This document shows positions 35,993 through 47,069 of a DNA stretch of 64,000 nucleotides, in pieces. The stretch is taken from NCBI GenBank assembly GCA_015039365.1, contig WION01000005.1:558001-622000 (forward strand), given 5' to 3'. The position numbers and the translations under genes were made by a program. A model generated the notes under the pieces. The model did not search any database. It had not been told where the DNA came from and was given only the letters and a program-made list of their open reading frames with translations. This stretch comes from Amanita rubescens. Its lineage: Eukaryota > Basidiomycota > Agaricomycetes > Agaricales > Amanitaceae. Every line of letters starts with the position of its first letter. Within the stretch, counting starts at the first letter, position 1.

Positions 35993-38186
35993 ATGCCAGC
36001 AGCTTTGCGATGCTGGATAATTGCTAGGATACAACTTGCCTTGACAGCTGGTCTCATGGCTCTGTTTCATGGTGTGCAATGTTTGCCGCGCGCAGTCTCT
36101 GGTATGCAAGTTATCAATTCCCATCAGCTCGTTCATTTGGGTTCGCCCGGGAAATGTACGGGTCCGGTTTGGGCGTCGTTGCAGAGTCAAGATATCGATC
36201 CTATGCAAGAAGGTTGGTTTCTGGAAAACCACGGAGAACTACGGCAGCGATTAATCTTGTCTATAGTTATGCATCCCGCTGCCAGACAACAAATAGAATT
36301 GCCGCTTGATGTCTACCCTCTCATCATTTCGGGACCGGCTGAGAATCGCGTTGACTTGACCTTCTTCGGCGATGGCTGTGAGCGCTAGTTCAACCATTAC
36401 CTGACTCTTGGCTGATTTTGGAATAGATACTGAATCGGAACGTTCAAAGTTCCTAAAGGATTCTATGCGTCTTGCAAAAGATATATCAGGAAACCAGACG
36501 TTTAATACCGTGAAGCCGCTATTAAACTTTTGGGCGGCTTTCTCTCCCAGTAAAGAGGTAATTCCCATTTCCAGACTTGACAGACAATCTTTATTCACCT
36601 GCATTTTAAACAGAGCGGCATAGGTGTAGGCGGGAAGCCTAAAGAGTGAGTATTACGAACGATTAATCAATTAACACTAAGAATGATGAACTAGTACAGT
36701 ATTTGGGCTCTATCGCGATGGTACTGAATTGAGGGCAGTGTACTATGAAAAGCCCGAAGTGGCAAGTAGCTTCTGCGCCCAGCTGACAGAGCGATGTGAT
36801 TATCCGATATTGTTAGGTACGAGTTCCGCAGCTTTCATTTGATTAGCTGAGATTCGCGTAGGTAATGACCCTTATTATGGAGGTATGCCGTTTGTTTTCG
36901 TGATAAAATAGTGAATAAACGGTCCTACAGGTCTTGGCGGCGAATTTACGTAGGTATCAGACTCGACGCGATAATTCGGGTGATCAAATGATACAGGGTG
37001 ATAACGGCGTCTCTGGCTAACGGACCGCTTGTGCTGCGGCATGAACTGGGTCATTCCATTATAGATGTTGGAGAAGAATATGACGGTGGCACTGAGTACT
37101 TTGGTGTCAACGCTGCGCATGATTTATCGGCACCTCTACCTTGGGAGCACTGGCTGTCTAACCCAACCGCGGGCTTGGATTCTCGCCGTGTTGAACGCTC
37201 CGTGATGCCTATGCAACAATACCCGTGGACTATACTCAACTTGTCGGCGCCCTGGTCATTCAATTTTACTTCATCGGGATCTTATTCTCGTCATATCGTT
37301 CGGTTCTCTCTCTCTGGAATTCCAGATAAGAACGACATTACAATTAAACTGGATGGGGTTGCGCTGCGTTGGGCGCCGAGGCCGGGAATAGGGCTTGACC
37401 GATGGCATTACGATATACACCGATCTTTCCCTCTCAGCAACGGAGAACACGAAATAAAATTTAAACTGCTGAATAGCAATAGACAAGGCATAGCCCAGCT
37501 GTGCAGCGTCGAAATACTTGAGTTTGGCGACGAGTCTGAGTAGGTACTTGTTCCATTTTGAATCGGTGCATTCTGACACCATCCTGTGCATTGATTGATC
37601 AGGTTTGTGAACACACCAGGCTACTATGGAATCTTTCCAACGTGGGTTGATCAACTTTTTCATAATTTAGCTATTAAATAACGCGTTATTCTTGTCAAAG
37701 ATTTTCGGACAAGAACACGACGACGTATCGACCAAGCAACGAAGATTGTCTTATGCGCGCCGTGACCATACCAAATTTCTGCAAAGTCTGCCTTGAAGGA
37801 CTTTGGTTATCTCTCCTTCGACGTGTGAATCTCATTGACGGGATCAAGGAAGACTGTCAAAAAGCGGACGGTGGGAGGAGAGGGTGCGCCGTCTTCTTGG
37901 GTGAAGATCATAGAGGCACAATTAATCCCTCTTGCACATTTGCGCTACTGACATGCAAGAGTTTGCTGTCAAGGAAAGTTACACCATAATCTGGCAGAAA
38001 GATGGACAGATTCTTGACAAGTTCACCAATAAAACGGTGCTTGAGATAGGCGACAATCAAATACCCGCCAACTATACTCTTTTAGTTAGCTTTACAACGG
38101 ATGAAGTCAGACAGGACCACAATGGACGCCTTAAGAGCAGACGAGAGATCAGTGTTTTGGAAAGATGTAGTGGCCATAGCATGTAG
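35993..38186 (+). CDS. Secreted M64-family (IgA peptidase-like) zinc metallopeptidase, with an apparent +1 frame change near the C-terminus
   Basis: An N-terminal hydrophobic segment (residues 8-30, ARIQLALTAGLMALFHG) is a likely signal peptide. The jelly-roll-like N-domain is followed by FLKDSMRLAKDISGNQTFNT, GLYRDGTELRAVYY, GNDPYYGGLGGEFTVITAS and the zinc site RHELGHSIIDVGEEYDGG (HExGH type). Then come PGYYGIFPTW, TYRPSNEDCLMRAVTIPNFC and a C-terminal beta domain ending SVLERCSGHSM. Such enzymes are secreted or vacuolar proteases; the name comes from clostridial IgA peptidase. The acceptor for exon DTVFGLYRDG is GAACTAG, not the later TACAG. After EAQLIPLAHLRY (reached through a 43 nt intron) the frame hits TGA. 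Skipping one base at TAC-T-GAC (37948/37949) continues DMQEFAVKESYTIIW, the family sequence. Confidence 0.85.
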
Positions 38187-38621
38187 AACCTTCCGTCAGC
38201 AAATATATACATTGTGATGATATTATTGTCGAGTTCGTGTAGGATTCGGTTAGTCCTGAAGACACTTTGTACATTGGACCGACCGAGGGGGACACCGATA
38301 GAAAAGGGAAGAAGATAAAATACACGTTATATCAGATGGTAAAAGAGTAGATCCGACTTGACAAAAAAAAGGTAAAACCCATCGGTGGCATGGTGTGCAA
38401 TTACAGTGCGAAATGCCAAGAAAACAAGCTTAAGATGCAGGTGCATAGGGCCGAAAAGAATGGAATTGAAAGAGTGTGAGTAACAAAGGAATGTTAGCGA
38501 GATGAGGACGACAGGACCAAAGAAAAGAAGAGATGCAATCGAGTGGAATCACATAATGACACACTTGCAGCACCCAGCACCACCCTCGTCTTCGTCTTCG
38601 AGTGACAAGAATTGCACATCC
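38187..38621. other. Convergent 3' region
   Basis: This lies between the stop of the M64 gene (38186) and the stop of the minus-strand gene ending at 38622. It should hold both terminators. Small ORFs here are shadows; nothing else seen. Confidence 0.5.
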
Positions 38622-40713
38622 TCAGTGTTTCGTAGCAACAGGGGAAGGAGTAAACGGATTGTCTGGAGCCCGAATGGGAGCGTATTCGGCGAACGGTGCG
38701 GGTGACGGCGACGTTCGGACCGGATGCCGTACCTCGTCGTGACTTACAGATGGTTGAGTGGCTTGCCCTCTCCTTTTCTTCATCTTGTTTCTCCTCGTCG
38801 TTGGACAGACTCCGGTGACCAAGATCGTCCGTATCGTCCGCGTTGTGTGGCTGTCGATATTTGCTGTGATTAAATCCAAATGTACCAGGTGCCTGGGAAA
38901 GAAGTATGGTCAAAGTTCAAATTCTCCAGGGATGGTTGTCAGCACCCACTGGCTCAATCGATGTCACGGCCTTCCTTGGTTGCGGACTACCATCAGCATC
39001 CTCGTAATGGTCCTCCAAACCTTTCTTCCGTGCAACGACAGGCAACACAACCTTTGATTCCAATCGGTCGGCATTTAAATGAACAGCAAAAAAAGTGGCT
39101 CACCTCATCCCAATTCCCCTCTCTCGGTTTTGGCTGCGTCCAGCTTGGAATTGCATCGGCCATATTCTCTTCCCCATTAGATAACGGGTATACAGCGACA
39201 CTCCTCCTCTTATCTTCCGCAGAAGTTTCCTTCTTTGGTTTCACCTTTGAACGAGTGGCCTTTGCTCCAGTGGGCTTGGGTTTTTTAGTAGGAGACATGG
39301 GTGAAACCGCGCGCCTCCGCGTTGAAGACGGGGTAGGCGCTTCCTTCGGTTGCTGTCGTTGTGCGCGAGGCGTTGATGGAGGAGACTTGGCGGACGAACC
39401 CGGTTCGCTTGGTCCACGCCTCGCTTGTTGCACAGGGGTAGTTGCTCTTGCCTCTGTTGATCGCCTTGGTGGTGACGGTATCCGTGAAGACCCATTCTGT
39501 CGATCTGTTGGTGGGCTGCTGCCTGCTGTGGGAGTAGGGGTTGTGCTGCGAGACGAAGAGTGGAAAGGAGGCTCAGGTACTGCTTGATACGAAGAAGCTA
39601 AATCAAGTGCCAAATGGCCTCTTGTAGACTGGGTGTCCGATAAATCTGCGCCATCGAAATCAGTAGGTGGATCCTCGTCGAGAACACGGCCCATGTGATC
39701 CATATGCTCCTCATCCAAGTGAAAGCTATCTCTGTCCGGGCGACCAATCTCACCGACACTACCTGCGCGTTTTCTCCTCCAACGATCGTCGTCGGCGATA
39801 GAAGTCGTAGTTGTTCTCGTACTAGCTTCTCTCTGGCGTTTTGCGATAGTGTGACCATAATTGGCAATATCGAGCATTTCTTGCCGTCGAACTACGCGTA
39901 GTTCACCAACTCCGCCATTCCGAGAGACTTCCCCGCGATACCAGTGTTCAAATGGGTGTTCCTCTGAGTCATTGGACAAACGAGGTGCGTCGTCAGAATG
40001 TTGGTAAAATTGTGACCTTGTTGCGGATGGCATCGATCCCGTTGGAAAGGGTGGAGGTTCGTCCAGTATGCCCGAAACTTGCCGGCTGAGTCCTCCTAGG
40101 GTGGATACCGAAGGGTTTGTGTGCTCGCGAGAAGTTAGGGAATCGGGATACAATTGACAGAACCAGACAAGTGGCTTACCAACTGGCCGAATCCATTTAC
40201 ATGATTCATTGCTGGAGTATTTTTTGGTGTTGCAGCTTTAGAGACCTTGGGTATTCGGGTTGGTCTGGAATCGGAGGGTCGAACGGTGCCGTTGACTGCC
40301 CCGCTTGTCCTTGGCCTTGGCTTAGTGCCTGCGGCATCAAGGGGTTGAGAAAGTGTTCTAGAGCGAGCTGGAGGTTTCTTGGAGCTGTTGACCGGTGAGG
40401 CGCGGGAGGATGACGGCAGAGCTGATGTTTGAGGTGGCTGGTAACCGCGTGGGCGGGTATCTTCTGTAACGGTATCATGGGTAGGGGTATTGGCGAGACT
40501 GGAAAATGCTTGAGTGTATTGACTGTCCGCTATCAGCGACATTCCAGACAACCGCCGGGCGAGTGTGCGGCTCTCATTTTCTAGACCTAGGCGAGGTTTA
40601 GAGAGTGACGCAGATAATTAGGCATTATAATTACGTTTCCGGAGGGCAGGAACGACTTCTTCGTCCCATAAAGGACTAGGACCAGGTATTCTGGCAGACT
40701 GGGTGAGAGCCAT
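38622..40713 (-). CDS. Disordered basidiomycete protein of unknown function
   Basis: Four introns join MALTQSARIPGPSPLWDEEV (40713) to RLENESRTLARRLSGMSLIA, a long Ser/Pro/Arg/Thr-rich middle (SRIPSPPRRSTEARATTPVQ, TKKPKPTGAKATRSKVKPKK), then SWTQPKPREGNWDE and VVLPVVARKKGLEDHYEDAD. The likely end is APGTFGFNHSKYR...NPFTPSPVATKH with stop at 38622. The short conserved-looking islands in a disordered chain suggest a scaffold with docking motifs, perhaps for a phosphatase or polarity complex, but that is a guess. The N-terminal RLENESRTLARRLS stretch may be helical. It is head-to-head with the uL5m gene, 159 bp apart. Confidence 0.6.
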
Positions 40714-40872
40714 GAAATTATGGATGAATTCAAAAGAAGGAAACAGATAACACCAGAGAGGCGCTTCCGAGCATAAGCAGAAGAAGCAAAGGTAATGAAG
40801 GATATTTTGAGCAGCAGAACGGCTGACGAGACGAAACACGGTAAATCCTTGGACCGTGCGAAACGAACAATC

Positions 40873-41755
40873 ATGTCTCCTATCACCGTCACTCGCTCCG
40901 TAGCCCGCTTTGGTCGTGCTCCTAAAGTAAAAAAATTTCTTAGAAAAGATAGAACAACGAACCTCCCTCATCCTCACGTACCCATCGTTACTCGCGACTT
41001 TACCCCATGTCGACTCGAGGACCATTACTACACCACCCTTCGCTGACGACCTCATGTACATGACCTACAAACACGAAAACCCAAACTCGCGCAAAAAACA
41101 ACGCGAAATACGCCTCAAATTCGACCCAAATGATCCATATACCAAGAACAGATATAACCCTCCAGTCGGTGGATCCCAACTGGGAAGAAAACCAGCACCT
41201 CCCGTGACACCAGAAAATGTCATACGGCTGGAAAAAATATCAATACACACGATGGTCAAAGAGGCCATCAGCAACAAAAGCAATCTGCTCGGTGCTATTA
41301 TGGCCCTACGCGTTCTCACCGGAGAAACCTACAAAGGCGGAGGCCGTCACGCTATTGAGGGCATCCAAATCGTAAAGGGCAAAAAAGCCGTCGGTGGATG
41401 GATACGTCCAGGTGTACCCGTCGGCGTCAAGGTGGATCTCAAAGGCCAAAGCATGTACGATTTCCTCGGCACACTCGTAGAGTTCGTCTTGCCACGCATG
41501 CGCGACTTTAACGGTGTCATTCTACCCCCATCATCATCGTCGATAAACTCCCCAAGCGCTGTCTCTGGCGTCGTCTCTTTCGGTCTACCTCCGAGCGCCA
41601 TGGGCCTATTCCCGCAGATCGAAGTCAATGTAGATTCATATCCCAAGAGTTATGGTATGCATATACACTTTGTCACGAATGCAACGGGTCTGGGGGCCCA
41701 GAATCAGGCGAGAGCACTCGTATCAGGTTTCCAGATTCCTTTCCTGCGGAGATAG
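40873..41755 (+). CDS. MRPL7: Mitochondrial large-subunit ribosomal protein uL5m, single exon with a +1 frame change
   Basis: The protein starts MSPITVTRSVARFGRAPK (basic, mitochondrial-type N-terminus) and contains HVPIVTRDFTPCRLEDHYY, MYMTYKHENPN, PENVIRLEKISIHTMVKEAI, NLLGAIMALRVLTGE, WIRPGVPVGVKVDLKGQSMY, TLVEFVLPRMRDFNGVILPP, FGLPPSAMGLFPQIEVNVDS and a C-terminal ARALVSGFQIPF. These are the L5 signatures with the usual fungal mitochondrial extensions. The first 57 codons end at TGA (41044-41046), while the rest is in the next frame. Skipping one base at CGC-T-GAC (41043/41044) gives LRDDLMYMTY, the expected family sequence, so both parts belong to one protein. There is no room for an intron. 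A start at 41054 would lose the N-terminus. Confidence 0.87.
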
Positions 41756-42008
41756 ATTTGTGAGTTGTCCTCTCTCCTTCCACCAGTTCTTTCATCGACT
41801 CACGGTTCGCCAGCTTCTTTCTACCATAGTTTAATAATTGCTTACATTTGTCGTGCTCTGCATAATCAATTATAGATATATAATTTAAAATAAAAAAGTG
41901 ATGTGCGGTGTGTCTATGCAATGAAAAAAAGTTACAGTGACAGCGATTGAAAGCATCCTGGCTAGTTGACGGTTCCTCCGCAATATGGTATACAATGTTC
42001 CGATCCAT

Positions 42009-45000
42009 TCATACTTTCCATCCTGGCCCATCGCCACCCGGCCATTGAATGTCTCCTAATCTTTGTCTAGACAGCTTTGCTCGCATAGGCGAATCACTGC
42101 TGGTTCTCTGCGAAAGTATCTTTGAATGCTGAATGCTGCCCACATGGGGCGATGTCTCCGATGCTGCCCGTCTCATCTTCTTTGGTGCTAATCCGCTCCT
42201 GTTCAGTGTCTCCGCTGGCCCGAACCCACTCGAAGTGTCGTTTTTGGCCTTTAGACCCGGCTTCAGCGTTGGCACAATCTCCCTCGCCAGTTCTCGGACA
42301 AGCACAGCGCCATCCGATTTACTCAGCCGTTCTACTACACCAAGTAGCCCATATCGTTCCACTAGCATCGCGCGATTTGGGTGTACGTCACATACGGCTT
42401 TCAGGACACGTAAGCAAGTTGCGTCGAACGAGCGCCTTGGCATGATGTCCAAGGACGATCAATGATCCGTTTGAAGAACGCAGGTAACTTGGCGATAGCC
42501 AGTGTCACAGGCGTAGACAAACGCATCATCTTGAGAATCGGCTCAAGCAGATTCTCAAACGAGTTAGCTTTAGAATTGACGAAGCATCGGACGAGTTCGT
42601 CGATCGACTCCGACTTGACGAGCTCGTCTTCAACCCGAGCCGTTTCGTCATGTAACCTGTCCCGATGGTTTGATAAGTCTACTACAGTGAGCGAAGAGAA
42701 TGGCTTACCATGAGACAATGGCCTCCAGTGCGCTGACTTGGAAGTATGTGTCGTCCAGCAGTTTCAGGTACATGCCCAGACCATCATGTTGCCAAAGTAG
42801 TGTTCCGACAGCTTTTACCAGCACCGGCAAGGTCAGCAAAGGATGGGTAAAGCAAATTGTTTCAATGGTGAACTAGTATTGATGACTCGTTTCAAACAAG
42901 GGATGATACCGGCTTGTACAGCTTCTTCTTGTCGTGACTTGTCCAACCTGCATAGATTGTAACAAGTCTGGAAGATATGGTTTGACATTTCCTGATCATA
43001 GATGAGTTTTTTCTCTCCAGAACATCATAGCAATGCACACTAACTGCACTATGTGGTCCTGCAGATTGCTCGTCGAGAATTCGAATGATGATTTCCAGTG
43101 CATTTGCATTCTGGAGCACTTCAAGGAGAGTAGAATTCATCGATAAATGTTTTACAGCTTTCAGCAACTGCACCAGGCATTCTGGCTCCAACAGTTCACA
43201 TGCTCGCAGCAGGCCTGATGATCAACGATCAGCCAGCGACATGGGTCAGATAAATAAACTCACGTCTGATGACTTTCCGTGTCCCAAGAGCATTACGGAT
43301 ATGAATGTCTGATTGCGATACTTGGCAAAAGACGAGTATGATTTGAATAACCTTCTTCTTCATCGCCATAGCTTGCCCTCCTTTATTTGTCATTACATTG
43401 AGCAGAGCCGCTGATAGAGGATCTAAAAGCCCTTCGCGAATGAACATGCGACAGAAATCATTCTTTGTTGTTGGACTTTGCAGCTCAAAAACGCTGCCAA
43501 TGCCATTCAGAGCATGTACCACCAGATCACTTTCCTCTGCGTAATCTTCATCGAGCAGATCAACCAGAACTTTCAGCCCACGACATCTGAGCAATATAAG
43601 CACCTTGTGCGAATGTTGGAGAAAAGGAGTCAAAAACATACGATATGAACATCTGGAGAGTCAATACCGAAGTATGACAAAGAAGGCGAATGAAGTTGGA
43701 GGCTTCAAGACGGCATTCAGAGGGATACTTCTTTGATGTGAATTCTGTACTATATATGAGCTTCTATTTGTTTTGGAGGACTGATATCACATACCCATCA
43801 TCAGCGGAATACCGCTAATTCATGTGTTAGTACAATTTACATGGGGCCGCAGTATTGCTCACCCTATGAGGCAGAAACTTTCCAGAAAACCAAGATCAGA
43901 CGTTACAAGCTGTTTCGTAATCTATGACAAGTTCGAAAGGCGTATTGTTTATAACGTACCAGATTAATCATTTGCAGCAACTTCATAGTCACATCCCGCG
44001 AGCATTTAGATTCTAAGACTTCAAGAATAGCGAGCATTCCATGCGAAGATACGAGTTGGGTTTGCATGTCCGGATTGTCAACCAATGTACTAAGCTGAAG
44101 GATATGGGTACGCTGCTTTCGACGGATAAGGAATAATATATGCTTACCAGTTGGTCACAAGCATCACGGAGCTGGAAGTCGGGAGCGGATGGTGTCAACT
44201 CATCAATGAGTTGATTAACGAAATTACACAATCGGGCATGTTTGTCTCGCTGAAGATTGGACTCCAAGTCATCCTCAGAGAAACCTTCATCAATCTAACA
44301 ACAGTTAATTAGGGGTATAGTATGGCATGATATAAGTCTACCTCGGCGAAAGGATCTTCCTCATCGGGGTTCTCGTCGCCAAGCTGAAGTGGCAAAATCG
44401 TCAAAATATGGATCAGTGTCATACGCAAAGACGCACCCAGGATTTATTTGACAATCTAGTGTTGAGTTGTAGCGTTTGCATAGGTTGATCTGGCATAATC
44501 CGTTGAGCGATCGTAATTGGTCTGCTTTCATAAACTTACTAGCACCACTTGGCTTTCCGAAGACGTCATCATAGTCGTCGTCCTCTTCTTCCGCGTATTT
44601 CCCAAACTCTAGGTCAGTCTGACTCTGCAATTGGCGCGCCTCGGAATGTCCAAACGATCCAGTCGTTGAATGAGGAGCGAGAATGGCTAGGAAGACCGGT
44701 CAATGGTCCATTAGAAGCACCAGACTGGCGTTATCAAAGGGCCAAGGGATGACCGAGAGGCTTTCTTGTTGAGATTTGGAAGTGGTGCAGACCTTGGACC
44801 TGATGAAGCGGATCCAAAGCTATAAACCTTAATGTCATCGGGATGAAAGAGACCTCGTCTTGTAGGATTTTTCATCTGTAAGCTGTCAATAATGCGCCTA
44901 AGGAATTAACGTTGAACTGACCTTGAAGTCCGCAACTTTATTCTCTAATTCATCAGCCTCAGCAATGTCGGAGTAATCCTCCGTGATTGGATTGATACTC

Positions 45001-46831
45001 CATGATGGCGGCTGAGCAAGAGGGACAGTGTTCCGAGCAGGGCTCTTATTGGGCCGTATGGTTTGAGTGTTGTCTTCTAATTCCTGTTTATCGTCTTCGG
45101 TAGGGGCCCGATCGAGAGCTACGAGAAAGAGATTTATTTATGGAGCTGTAACTGGGAGCGGAAAATTACCTTGTAACTTGGAGAAGGATATACCTTCTTC
45201 AAAGTCGTCGTCCCAATTATCTGTTTGCTCCTCCGGTGGCTGTAGCACGAACGCCATTGGTTGTATTTTCTCAACCAGATTCTTTGGCGCCTTCGGTGTC
45301 GATCCCGCCTTCCAAGCACCTGTCTGTGATAGGGGTAGCATAGCTGTTGGTGGCGTAGCAGTGTATGCTTGAAGAGGGGAATGCGGTCGGGCATTTCGCG
45401 ACACTTGTTTTGAAGGACCTCGAAGGTGCTGACTTCTTCTTGAGAAGTGTTCATTCACATGCAAAGCGTTGCTCACATTTCAAAGCCTCATTCCACTCTT
45501 GAACTTTCAGTACCGCCTCATCATAGTTATAGTTGTAATTGCTACTTGATTTTGGAGTACCTTCCGGAGTAACATCCGCCGACTTGTCCCCACCCCTACC
45601 CTTGCCTTCTGCAAGCTGCTTCCGGGCCGAAATCATCCATGGATGCCGAAGAAGTTTCTTGGCTGAGATTCGGAGATTGCAATCTTTCTGAAAGCAATGA
45701 TATAAGAAGTCTTTTACTATGGGTGAGGCCCCTTCTGGTATCGGAGGACAATCATCTTGCACAATACGAAAGAGAGCTGGCATAGGTTCTAGGTTATGGT
45801 AAGGTGGGTGTCCTTCCAACAACTCTATGACGACACATCCTACACTCCTGTAAGGATGAGATTCATCAGATCGATATATGCCTGTTACTCCCTTGACACC
45901 TACCAAATGTCGGAAGCAGTTGTTGCACCGATTTGTTCAATCACCTCTGGTGCCACTATAACAAGTCAGGACGCTACGCGAGAGCACAGCCTTTTCAACA
46001 CTTACTCCAATAAGGACTTCCGACAACGGCATCATCTCTCCGTGCGCCCGCAGTAGTCTTGCTTGCTACACCAAAGTCGGCGAGCTTCACAGTCCCAGTT
46101 CTTATCAGTGAGAATATTTGCTCCTTTGATATCGCGATGTATGACACCTTGATCATGCAAATAGACCAGACCCTCGAGCACCTGCGATATGTATACGGCA
46201 ACCAGGTTCTCTGGGAATTTCCCGAATCGCTTGATGATATTATGTAGGGAGCCATTCTCGCAAAATCTGCGCAGTATCTAGTCAGCAAAGGAAAGAGTAG
46301 AATAGGATAGAACACGACTGACTCTAATATGATGTACAAGAATTCCCGTGCTTTGACAAACCCCTTGTATTGAACGATATTAGGATGCTGCAAAGCAGCG
46401 AAAGTTGAATAACATCATCCCGACGCGGCATTAAGGTACACCTACGTTCAGGTTCTTCAGCAGATCAATCTCGGACTAGCGCATATATTAGCGTAGGAAA
46501 ATATCATCATACAGGGGACACACCATGATCTCCCCAAGCTCATTCTTGGGAATGTTGCTAAGCTGAATCTCCTTTACTGCAACCGTTTCTCCGGTTGCCC
46601 AGTTGAGCGCGCCTTAATAACATCAATGATTAAATGAAGATAGGAACATGCACAGGATCTTTGATACGTACGGTAGACTTGCCCGAACGCGCCTTTGCCC
46701 AGGCAATCGCCCAGTTGCTAGGAAAAGATTAGCTAGGAGATGAGATTGATGTAAAAGAGTCCAACATAGTCATTAAGAGATTTGGAGCTACTAGACTTGG
46801 AAGCTGATGAAGGTCTTGATGAAGCGGCCAT
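42009..46831 (-). CDS. sepH: Septation-initiation-network protein kinase (SepH/Cdc7 type) with armadillo-like tail; several +1 frame changes
   Basis: The kinase domain starts soon after [20 protein letters not shown] (46831): [90 protein letters not shown], and [14 protein letters not shown] disordered middle and an acidic block ([19 protein letters not shown]) lead to an ARM/HEAT region ([59 protein letters not shown]). This architecture matches S. pombe Cdc7, A. nidulans SepH and yeast CDC15, which trigger cytokinesis. Conserved sequence needs a skipped base at 46097/46098 ([12 protein letters not shown]) and 42835/42836 (PILC-DLAGAG). It probably also does at 44616/44617, 45414/45415, 42454/42455, 42411/42412 and near 42797-42801. 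Many 45-60 nt introns fit otherwise. Confidence 0.85.
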
Positions 46832-47069
46832 GAGAGTAGTCGGAAAGAAAGAGCGATTGCAGTGTGAAGTTGTGAAGAAGAGATTGGATGGCGTGCGGGA
46901 AGGGGAAGCAGGAGGACCGAACGCGCTTTTCCCGTTCAGTCGCGTCCTGCGCTGACTACACGAATGGAGCACTGCATATGGCTGCTTCCTGACATGAGTC
47001 TTGTTTGGGAAAGTCCTTCACACAATAAATACGGCTACTACTACTAGTACTACAATAGTACATTACTCA

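Noticed and set aside
36875..37263. Minus-strand ORFs across the M64 gene
   Set aside because: They are antisense to the zinc-site exon and lack their own features.
41044..41046. TGA read as an amino acid (codon reassignment)
   Set aside because: The downstream protein is in a different frame, and other genes use TGA as a normal stop, so a sense codon would not solve it.
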